The position numbers and the translations under genes are program-made. The notes below the pieces were generated by a model. It did no database searches. It was not told the origin of the DNA and worked only from the letters and a program-made list of their open reading frames with translations. A stretch of 25,456 bases of DNA from Seminavis robusta (lineage: Eukaryota; Bacillariophyta; Bacillariophyceae; Naviculales; Naviculaceae), in the NCBI GenBank assembly GCA_903772945.1, contig CAICTM010001628.1, positions 1 through 25,456 of the forward strand, read 5' to 3'. Shown here in pieces: positions 1 to 9,007 of this stretch. Within the stretch, counting starts at the first letter, position 1. Each line of letters starts with the position of its first letter.

Positions 1-1050
1 TGTCTGCAATGTCGGCACTTTGTCGGAATTTGTCGGGAAACTTTCTTCTGTCATTTAGGCCATATGATTTAAGCGCTAAGCGGTCTTATATCTTTCAAAA
101 TGACATTATCGGGGGTGTTCCTGGTATTCTTTCTTGCTTCATCTGTCAGATTGGTCCGTATGGTACCGGTTACCGGTTACCGGTTGAGTAAAGCAATTTG
201 ATAGATACCGCGGCTGTACCGGTTCCAATGTGACCTTCCGGTTAAACAGCCGTGGCCACCATCGCACGACCATCGACCATCACACCATAATGTGAAGTTG
301 TACAGCAGTTCTGCCAGATACTGCACAAGCCGTGGTGCTTTACATCTTCCCAGCTTCCCAGTGTGACATGCATGACCTTCCAATATTAATGTGCTGCGGC
401 CACCTTTCCAGAACCATTGTGATTAATTTTTGAAGTTCCGCCAGATACTCCCGAAGTTGCCTTGAATAGAAACCAGGAACACATGAACCTTCGGATGATT
501 CGATTCTCGTAGCAAGAAACCGCAATGGGCTGGACACTCCAATCAAGCCCTCGCAGTTAAACCTTTTTCTGCGTTGTGGATTGAATGCACATATATATTA
601 TGATACCGGTACAATCGCAAGAGTTTTACTACAGTTTCAGTAGACAGTTGGCAAGTACCATTGGAGCACCGGGGGACGGGTGTCTCTTGAAGATGTAAGT
701 GGAACCTAAGAAAGCAGAGTCGAAGGATGATCCCAAAATTCACCCAAAGAGAGAGGAGCTACGAACCGGTAGAGTGGGAAAAAAGTGTCTGGAAAGTCTC
801 TCCTTCTCATTTCTGTCGGTGAGCGGTGAGGCAATTTCCCATTACCTCTCTTTACTCAGTAGCAGTGTACTGTACCAGTACTAGCTAGTTCGGTGGTGGC
901 CCATGAATTCGCAGCAGAAGCACACAGATTCGATTCATTTATTTGACCACCAGTCGAATCGAATCTTGGGCTCAGATTCGAGAGACAGTCATTCCGTTCT
1001 CCCCCCCTCCTCCCATTTCTCCTCTGTTGTTTCAAACAAAATCATTCAGG
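1..1050. other. Gene-free 5' flank of the cyclase/PDE gene
   Basis: I see no convincing coding region here; the open stretches are under 70 codons, lack conserved motifs and shift frame. The hexamer ACCGGT occurs at 165, 172 and 179 (a 7-bp tandem), then at 218, 605 and 765. A pyrimidine-rich tract at about 1000-1030 lies just before the ATG at 1051 and could belong to the core promoter or 5' UTR. An 11-bp inverted repeat at 926-966 is listed separately. Confidence 0.6.
926..966. promoter_or_regulatory. 11-bp perfect inverted repeat upstream of the cyclase/PDE gene
   Basis: The arm AGATTCGATTC at 926-936 is perfectly mirrored by GAATCGAATCT at 956-966 across a 19-nt spacer. It ends 84 bp before the predicted ATG, where a dimeric transcription factor site or a 5' UTR hairpin could sit. 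A third related ATTCGA lies at about 974. Regulatory function is inferred from symmetry and position only. Confidence 0.35.
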
Positions 1051-4000
1051 ATGGGTATCAACGAGAATAGTCTACCGCTACTCGACGATGATGAGCTCTC
1101 TGTCTCGAGTAAGCTGTCCTCGGACAACGGATCTAGCACCTTTGACCCCACGGATAGTGATGAACGCAACGCAGACTTTAATGAGGTGAAAAACCTCACT
1201 CGGAAAGAGAACGAGGCAGTGGAAATGTGGAGGGAGCTTGTGACTGGAATGCTGGTCATCACCGCTTGTTTGGTCACATGTGGATCTTTCATCTACCTGT
1301 CCATCGATGAGACAAGTAGCTTCAAGACATCGGTACGTTGGCGGCTGTGTTCCCGCGGTATGCATCGACTCTACAGTAAGCGCCAAGATGCAAAGCTGAT
1401 CTTTGTTGCTGTTCTTCACTTTTAACTCTTACTCATAGTTCAACCAAGATGTCGTTACAATCGACGACGCAGCTGGAGACGCGCTCGAGCGAACCATTTC
1501 CGGTTTCAAGTCCATGGGGGATAAGCTCACCACACATGCCCAGAGCAGTGGCTCTGCATGGCCACTGGTCACCATGCCCTTCTTTGATATCCACGGCGAT
1601 GATACTCGAGTCATCACGCACGTGACCTACTTTTCCGTTTGCCCAATCGTCATGGAACCAGAGAAGAGCGCTTGGGAAGAATACGCGCTCAATAACCAAT
1701 GGTGGCTTGTCGGAAACCAGACGCATGCCCACACGGAACAAGAAATGCAAAACCTATCGGCTGCCGTAGCAGCTGAGAACAGTATCCCCGAGTACATTTA
1801 CAGGGTCGAGGACCGCAAGCCCACTGCGACAAATGTGGGACCGGGCCCTTACACTCCCCGGTGGCAAATGTCACCCACGCCGAATGATCCCGTTCCAGTC
1901 AACTTTGATGTAGTTTCTTCCAAGGGCTCCATGGAGTTCTTTGAGTTCATGATTGCCAACGAGAAACCCGTCCTTTCCGGCGTTATCACGGAGGATTTCA
2001 CCAACACCGCAATGCTGCATCGGGAAGCGGACATTATTGACATGGCACCCAAAAGTTTCATGTTCTACCCCATTTTCGAATCGTTCGACCAAGATGCGGC
2101 TGTGGTGGGCATGTTTGAAATCTATCTAGACTGGCAGCTCTTCTTGGCGGATCTCCTCCCAGAAGGGGATACGGGGCTCTTCTATGTCCTGAACTGTTCC
2201 TGCTCGGGGATGTTCACGTACGAGCTCAACGGTGGCAAAGTGCACTATGTTGGGAAGGGAAACCTGCACGATATCTTCTACACGCATTTGGGACAAGAAG
2301 TTCAGGTGACAACCCGATGGGATTCACACAATGTCACGACTCCCTGCTCATTCTCCCTGCTGGTCTATCCCAGTAGCGAAATGAGGGGGTCATTCAGCTC
2401 CAGCATGCCAGAAGTCTTCACTGTGATCATTGCAGTGGTGTTCTTTGTGATGGCTTTTGTCTTTTTTTCCTATGACAAGTACGTCCAAAAACGCCAGGAA
2501 AAGGTGTTTAGGCAGGCTGTGAAAACAAACCGCATCGTGTCGAGCTTCTTCCCAAGGAGTATCCGTGACAGGCTCTTCAACCAAGATGGTGGCGAAGGGG
2601 GCGAAAACAGCAGCAGGCGCCGTCGATCTTCTACATGGGCTGGAAGCTTGCGTCTCAAGTCTTATTTGAACGATGGCGACGATGGAACAAGTGTCGCGGC
2701 GGAGGATGATAAACCGATCGCCGATCTCTTCCCAAACTGCACGGTTCTGTTTGCTGACATTGTGGGTAAGCTACTGGAGTTCTTGAGAGCATCGATCCAA
2801 AAGCGAGTCGAAGCTGACCATTTCTCTGCCTTTGGATGCTGTCTTAGGTTTTACTGCTTGGAGTTCCATGCGGGAGCCAACCCAGGTTTTACTTCTGCTG
2901 GAAACCATCTATCGGGCTTTCGACGAGATTGCCAAGCGACGAAAGGTGTTCAAAGGTAAACTGCTTGCTCCTTTAACTGTTTTTCAATGGTTACCAATCA
3001 CATGTATTTGTCTCACGTCTGTTTTGCAACACAGTGGAGACGATTGGGGATTGCTATGTTGCTGTGACGGGATTGCCAGGTGAGCTTGGTGAACTTTGTT
3101 TTGACTTTGATCATGTGGTTTTCACCTTGTGAAAGATTCCTTACACTACTCTCTTGTTACTGTGACACTTATAGAACCCCACAAACTCCATGCTCTGGTC
3201 ATGGCCAAATTTGCGAGGGAAATCATGTACAAACTTCATGAGGTCACAAGAAGTCTTGAAGTTTCATTGGGCCCAGACACTGGTAGGTTCGATGGGTGAC
3301 TGCTTCAATCAAAAGGTGCCAGCTTTGTTCTCTCATATAAGTTTTCCATTCATTCTGGTATGGCTGCAGGGGACCTTTCCATGCGAGTTGGACTGCACAG
3401 TGGACCTGTCACTGCTGGAGTTCTGCGTGCTGATCGCTTGAGATTCCAATTGTTTGGTGACACTGTCAACACAGCTTCCAGAATTGAATCCACTGGTGTC
3501 CGCGGTTGTATTCAATTGTCCAAAGAGACAGCGGAACTGATATGCAACTCAGGGAGGGCCCATTGGGTTAGAGAGAGAGAAGACAAGGTTGAAGCCAAAG
3601 GAAAAGGTCAGCTGACGACCTTCTGGTTGTCCCTTGGCGCAGCATCGTCTATTGGGGACTCGGGAGAGAATTTCGCAGAGGAAACTGGTCAAGGGTTGTC
3701 CTACTATGATATTCCGAGGAATCAAAAGGAGAGTGATCTGCCGAGGAAAACCCGTCGCCTCGTTGAATGGAATGTGGATATCCTACACCGAGTTCTACGA
3801 CAAATTGCAGCGACCCGAAAGGTCAAGGATAGACAGGTGAAAAGGACCAAAACATTGGACAAGAATGCCACCGAAAAGGCAAAGCCAACGATGGTGCTGG
3901 AAGAGCTTGCTGAGGTCATCCAGTTGCCACGATTCTCTTCCAAGGTTGCTCAAGTTGTTGCCAACGCTGAAGAAGAACCAGTTCCTCCCGTCGTTGTGAA

Positions 4001-5570
4001 TCAGCTCCACAACTTTGTTGCAGAACTCGCCGCCATGTACCATGACAACCCTTTCCACAATTTTGAGGTTTGTATTCATTGCTTGCTGGGTGCAAACTCA
4101 ACTCAAGTGTTCTCGGCTACTTGACTCATTCCTCCTCCTGCATCGTTATCTTGCAGCATGCATCCCATGTTACAATGTCTGTCGTGAAGCTGTTGTCTCG
4201 AATTGTGGCTCCAACTGATCTGGACGTCGTGGATGACGAAAACGTCAATGAGAAGGCATTCATGAAATCTGTTGCTTCCAAGTTGCACGAGTAAGTCACT
4301 TGCTTCCAATGGGTAATTGATGGCAAGTGATCTCTACTAACGTGTGTTGTGTTTTACTTGTACCCTCCTGTGTGCTAGCAACACGTACGGGTAAGTACAA
4401 AACCGAGGGTTACATTGCTCATGTTCCATTCTGCCACCTGAAAGTCTCACCATTTGCATGAAAACAAACAGTATCACCTCGGATCCACTTACCCAGTTTG
4501 CAGTTGTCCTATCAGCTTTGATCCATGATGTTGACCACTTGGGTGTACCCAACACTCAGCTTGTGACGGAAGAGACGGCCACAGCAATCCGCTACAAGGG
4601 CAAGAGCGTAGCCGAGCAGAACTCTGTGGATGAGTCTTGGAATCTGTTGATGATGCCAGACTATTCAGAGTTGAGAAAAGCAATTGCTGCAACTCAAACT
4701 GACTGGGAACGCTTCCGACAGCTGGTCGTCAATTCTGTGCTTGCCACTGACATTGCAGACAAGGAGCAAAAACAGTTTCGAAACGCCCGTTGGGACAAAG
4801 CCTTCAAAGACGACTTTTACGAGGAAGATATGGATGTAGACAGGAACCGCAAAGCAACGATTGTGGTAAGTCAATGTCATGGACGACGCAGATGAATTAC
4901 ATTGGTTGGAATTGCAATACTTGCCTCACACACGCTTCCTCTGCTTGTAGATTGAGCATTTGATCCAGGCATCCGATGTTTCCCACACAGTAAGTCAACA
5001 ATAATGCTGACGTCGTGGGGTCTGTTTTAGGTTTCTTTTGGGCTCACGATATACACTTCTTTCCCCGCTACAGATGCAACATTGGCACATCTATAGGTGA
5101 GAATTATACATTGCTGGCAGCCTTACTGGTATCTCTTGCCGTATCTCATGCTCATGCTCATCTCGCTCTTGCTCTTTTTGTTCGTTCTCCTTAGAAAATG
5201 GAATGAACGCTTGTTTCGAGAATTGTACAAGGCCTACAAGGAAGGCCGTGCAGTGAGTGATCCAACAGACTTTTGGTACAAGGGTGAAATAGGCTTCTTT
5301 GACTTCTACATTATCCCCCTGACGAAGAAGCTGAAGGAGTGTGGTGTGTTTGGTGTGAGCAGTGATGAGTACCTAAACTATGCCCAGCAGAACCTGGCCG
5401 AATGGAAGGCCAAGGGAGAGCAAGTAGTTGCAGAGATGAGCACGAAAGTCAGAGAAGAGTATGGGGAAGTGGATTGCTCCGAGTTCGTAGATGAAGCGAT
5501 TGATGAACCGGAGCCAGGGCCCGAAGCCAACGTTGAACAGGGGGTGGATGACTTGGATGTTAGTGCCTAA
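1051..5570 (+). CDS. Receptor-type nucleotide cyclase / cyclic nucleotide phosphodiesterase fusion
   Basis: I reconstruct 12 exons: 1051-1332, 1439-2765, 2848-2955, 3035-3079, 3175-3282, 3370-4067, 4157-4290, 4379-4390, 4472-4865, 4951-4989, 5074-5096 and 5195-5570. All introns are GT-AG, the frame is kept throughout, and the product is 1181 aa. It should sit in a membrane, make a cyclic nucleotide and hydrolyse one. An acidic N-terminus is followed by a membrane segment at about 63-82, an ectodomain of roughly 335 aa that could be CHASE-like, and a second membrane segment at about 420-439. The class III cyclase domain runs from about 525 to 715: metal Asp534 in FADIVGFT, VETIGDCYVAVTGLP with Asp578, and FGDTVNTASR with Asn657 and Arg661. 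The PDE domain follows from about 840: His853 and His857 in HNFEHASHV, His923-Asp924 in LIHDVDH, and Asp1045 in ASDVSHT. All metal ligands are present, so both domains are probably active. Glu574 favours GTP, but Gln650 replaces the usual guanylate-cyclase Cys. Receptor cyclase-PDE fusions are known from diatoms, including a sex-pheromone response in Seminavis. Confidence 0.9.
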
Positions 5571-5682
5571 CAAGGTGTTTACTACATGTTTTGCAACATT
5601 TTCTGGTTCTGTAGAGTCGGTTTGGTGTTCTTCAAATGGTGTGCATGTAGTGAGGAATGTGAGGATTGCAAGTGGCTTTTAA

Positions 5683-5793
5683 AAGGGCGAGCAGGTCGTG
5701 GTTGAGATGATTGAAATCTCCAAGGCAGAATCTGCCTACATAGATCACCTCAAACGGATGAGCTTGTCCGGTTGTGGCGGCGATGGTCGCTGA
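5683..5793 (+). pseudogene. Possible relic of a duplicated cyclase/PDE 3' end
   Basis: This 37-codon stretch ending in TGA reads KGEQVVVEM at its start, which matches KGEQVVAEM near the C-terminus of the cyclase/PDE protein (nucleotides about 5413-5439) at 8 of 9 positions. The tract lies about 110 bp beyond that gene's stop. A TAA lies just upstream in the same frame, so it is not a simple read-through. The likeliest readings are a fragment left by tandem duplication of a related gene, or an alternative last exon. The match is short and could be chance. Confidence 0.35.
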
Positions 5794-6064
5794 AGAGGTT
5801 GACCATTGCACTTTTTATACTTTTGGTTTGTTGTTGGATGAAAAAGTTGCTACTTGATGATCATGCCTTTAGTCCTTTCAGCAGTAGTGGCATGCTGGGA
5901 TACTGCAACTTCTTGGTGAACTTTGGTAAAGATTCTTGGCTTTAGATGTGTATCATCAAGAGTATTGCTTTCCCGCTTTTTAACCCTTCACTCAGCAACC
6001 CATGGGCAACAGACAACCAAACCCTTTCCAAAGCACGAAGAGCGAGCGTGTGGGAGTTGCAATT

Positions 6065-6470
6065 TAAGTCAGCGGAGCTGCGATACCTCGGCAGAAAGAC
6101 AGATAGAAGAATGATGACATGTTTGAGATTGCACCCTTCTTTCAAAGTAGCCCTGGCGACAAACACCCGACTTCGTCGTGTGGTTGCCGCCCGGTATCAT
6201 TCCTTCAATATAACCTTCTTTTTTATTTAAGGTAGCCCTGGCACAACACCCGACTTCGTCGTGTGTTGCCGCCCGCTACCATATTTTACAGCTGTCACTC
6301 CCGTATGTACCTGTAACTTTTATAGCTTCTGTGGCTTATTGTGTTGAGTGCACTAACCTTGATAATCATGATTTATTCCTACCCCTAAGTTTGCAGAGTT
6401 GGCTTGTGCCTATCTCTATCCCTATATTTTGGCTTCACCGGAACAGGAACAGGAAACAGGAAACAGGAAA
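6065..6470. repeat. Dispersed repeat, copy A
   Basis: This roughly 406-bp tract starting TAAGTCAGCGG is matched along its length, with small indels, by 8009-8443 in the same orientation. Shared landmarks are GATTGCACCCTTCTTTCAA, CAGCTGTCACTCCCGT, a GTGGCTTATTGTGTTGAG segment, CCCTATATTTTGGCTTCACC and a terminal run of AGGAAAC-type units. It holds two hairpin-forming segments at 6155-6192 and 6240-6273. I see no TG...CA ends, target duplication or coding capacity, so the class is unknown; a non-autonomous element is likely. Confidence 0.75.
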
Positions 6471-6514
6471 TTCGGTTTTTTTCAGCGTTCGTCTCTTGAT
6501 TCCTTATTAGTTCC

Positions 6515-7012
6515 AGCTCGCTACACTCCGGTACAAGTACCTCATGTTGGATCCTTATGACGAATACATGCACACGTATAGTTACATCGGCGACAGTGGC
6601 AACAGTACCGAACACACTCAGGTTCGGCTTAGCTCGCTACACTCCGGTACAAGTACCTCGTATTGGATCCTTATGACGAATACATGCACAAAACCGAATT
6701 GTCAATCCAGCATTGTAGCTGGCTGCCGTATAGTTACATCGGCGACAGTGGCAACAGTACGAACACACTCAGGTTCGGCTTTGCTCGCTACACTCCGGTA
6801 CAAGTACCTCGTGTTGGATCCTTATGATGAATGCATGCACAACCGAATATTGTCAATCCAGCCATTGTAGCCAGCTGCCGTATAGTTACAATCGGTGACA
6901 GTGCAACAGTACCGAACACACTCAGGTTCGGCTTTGCTCACTACACTCCGTACAAGTACCTCGTATTGGATCCGTATGACGAACACATGCACAACCGAAG
7001 ATTGTCAATCCT
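6515..7012. repeat. Minisatellite, about 152-bp unit, four copies
   Basis: Units begin at 6515, 6631, 6783 and 6936, each opening with GCTC(G/A)CTACACTCCG. They share CAAGTACCTC, TTGGATCC(T/G)TATGA, CATGCACA, TATAGTTACA and CACTCAGGTTCGGCTT. The first copy lacks an internal segment of about 36 bp that copies 2 and 3 carry (containing TTGTCAATCCAG). The fourth is cut off after CAATCCTGTTGATC. Spacings of 116, 152 and 153 bp are not multiples of three and the open frame changes between copies, so the array is not coding. Confidence 0.85.
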
Positions 7013-7984
7013 GTTGATCTATAAGGTGTTTATCTAATGAAAGGAGTGGTCTATTGGTCGGTAATCGATGATCTATTATCTTACGAATTATATCTATCTT
7101 TATCGTATGAAAGAAGCAAGTCGTTCGCCCGAGGACTTGTGCATACAGGAAAGTGGGTACGACACAGGAATCACCACCAAATCACTAGGAAATAACACTG
7201 GAGGGGTGAATCCTGTAGGAGGTTCCACTCTCTTGTGTGTTGTCGCGTAGTAGCCTCCTCCTCTTGTTGCCATTCAATGATTGACGACGATCCGTCCATA
7301 CTGTTGGTAGGGCTGGAGTTAACAGACTCCTCCGTAGTAGTAGCCTCTCCTCTTCTTGTTCTCCAGAGCGATCGTTCGTTCGTTCGACCTCGACAATGGG
7401 ATTTCCTCGGCCGTCGACAGTGCAGCAGAGAAAACAACAAATAGATATGAGTTTTGTTTTTTGTGCTCAACTGCAGACAACCGGAGATTTACTCTTGCTT
7501 TTCAAATTCCACAACTTGGCTGTCATGGGCCGAGAACTGACTTGCCATCCCATGGTCCATAGGATTCAATGTGGGATGGCTTTCGAATCTACACCGGAGA
7601 AGGCCGCTTGAGTGAGGCTTGATAGAAGAGGTGCAACGATGCCCATCGAATAATTAAAGACAACTCAACCTGTTGACGGCCGAGCATGGAATTCTCTCCT
7701 GAATAACATATGAATCCAATGAGGAGAGAATCAGCGCTGTACCTTCAATTACACTGTTTGATAATAGGCTTACCTCATTGCGATGATTCTTCCGTAAATC
7801 CTTAACCTTAGTAAATTCAACGGTTCCTTTATCCACGAATCGATCTATTTTTATCGAACGAGAACCTGTTACTTATGGATACACATGACCGTTGATTCTG
7901 CAACTGAAGTGCGGCTACTCTATTTTACACAGTAAACGCCGGCAATCGATTTCAGAGTGCAACTGAGGGGTAACAAAAGGGCGT

Positions 7985-7998
7985 CGTCTCATGAGACG
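7985..7998. repeat. 14-bp perfect palindrome beside dispersed repeat B
   Basis: CGTCTCATGAGACG is its own reverse complement. It lies 10 bp upstream of the start of dispersed repeat copy B, and no equivalent flanks copy A. It could be a remnant of the element's end, a protein site or chance. Confidence 0.4.
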
Positions 7999-8008
7999 TA
8001 ATACCAAA

Positions 8009-8443
8009 TAAGTCAGCGGGAGCTGCGATACCTTGGCAGAAAGGCAGATAGAAAAATGATGATATGTTTGAGATTGCACCCTTCTTTCAATGTCGCCCTG
8101 GCTGACAACACACGCCCGACTTCGTGTGTGTTGCCGCGTATTCATTCCTTCATTACATACCTTCTTTTTTATTATCTAGCTCTGGCGACAACAACCCCGC
8201 TTCCGTCGTGTGTTGTCGCCTCTACTCATAATTTTCCAGCTGTCACTCCCGTCCGTACCTGTAACTTTTGTAGCTTCTGCTGGCTTATTGTGTTGAGTTG
8301 CACTAACTCTTGAATATCATGATTTTATTCCTACCCTAACTTTCAATGTTGCATTTTGTTGTCTATGACTTTCTCTATCCCTATATTTTGGCTTCACCGG
8401 AACAGAAAACAGGAAGCACGAAACAGGAACAGGAAACAGGAAA
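8009..8443. repeat. Dispersed repeat, copy B
   Basis: This is the second copy of the 6065-6470 repeat, 1944 bp downstream in direct orientation. By eye most positions agree, with many single-base indels, so the copies are not recent. Its two hairpin segments lie at 8100-8137 and 8184-8220; the second has a perfect 10-bp stem (GGCGACAACA at 8184-8193 with TGTTGTCGCC at 8211-8220). The 3' end is a tract of AGGAAAC-like units. Confidence 0.75.
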
Positions 8444-8465
8444 GGGAAATACCAAAAAAGGGGGT

Positions 8466-8533
8466 GAGGGCTCAGGCAGATAGACTACCGAGGTAAAGGG
8501 GTAGAGGCTCAGGCAGATAGACTGCCGAGGTAA
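8466..8533. repeat. 37-bp tandem duplication
   Basis: Two adjacent copies share CTCAGGCAGATAGACT and CCGAGGTAA, starting at 8471 and 8508. They directly follow the end of dispersed repeat B. No function is evident. Confidence 0.75.
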
Positions 8534-9007
8534 TCTTTCCGTTCTGACGTGTGACATTCTTCGAGCCACTGAGTCGAGGAGTCCAGTTGAGTCGAGCCGC
8601 TGCAAGCGAGAGTGACCGCTCTCATCCAAGTGCTCCTTCGATTCCGCGCTAGCTTTGGACTGCTGCTCCCAAGTGCAGCTTCATAGATAGACTTGGAGGA
8701 GTAGATTTTAAAGCAAGACCACAAGAGAGATACTGACTGGATTGATCTGGCCAGGTAATGACTTGTGTCTTGGCTCCTTTGTGGGACGGGCATAACTAAC
8801 AGCTGACCTCGTTGTGCAACATCGGTGCTGAAACTCAAACGTAACTGTTGCGATCCCGCAGGCTTTTGTGCTTTTTCCTATAAGAAAGGAGCGGGCTGCT
8901 TGTTGACGAAATCTAAAAATCATTGTTCTAACTAGCTTTAAAAGTCGGCATTCAATTCGAATCCTCGCTCCATATCCTCATTCTCCCCGGTCGTGTCCTC
9001 TAGCAAT

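Larger units (their letters stand above)
5571..9007. other. 3.4-kb repeat-rich intergenic region
   Basis: No gene here is convincing. The stretch contains a short reading frame resembling the end of the upstream PDE gene (5683-5793), two copies of a dispersed repeat (6065-6470 and 8009-8443), a 152-bp minisatellite (6515-7012), a 14-bp palindrome (7985-7998) and a 37-bp tandem duplication (8466-8533), all listed separately. A 99-codon open frame on the minus strand at 7171-7470 has no recognisable motif. Positions 8540-9007 hold nothing I recognise apart from the 3' flank of the next gene. Confidence 0.6.

Noticed and set aside
6515..7012. CRISPR-like array
   Set aside because: Whole 152-bp units repeat without unique spacers between short repeats; it is an ordinary minisatellite in a eukaryotic setting.
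6544..7037. Coding repeats (peptides such as YLVLDPYDE recur)
   Set aside because: Unit spacings of 116, 152 and 153 bp break the frame, so the peptide appears in different frames in successive copies.
7171..7470. 99-codon minus-strand open frame
   Set aside because: It has no motif or hydrophobic pattern, lies in repeat-rich DNA, and the plus strand is equally open there.
6065..8443. LTR retrotransposon with two direct terminal repeats
   Set aside because: The repeats lack TG...CA ends, no primer-binding site or polypurine tract is visible, and the interior encodes no gag, protease or reverse transcriptase.
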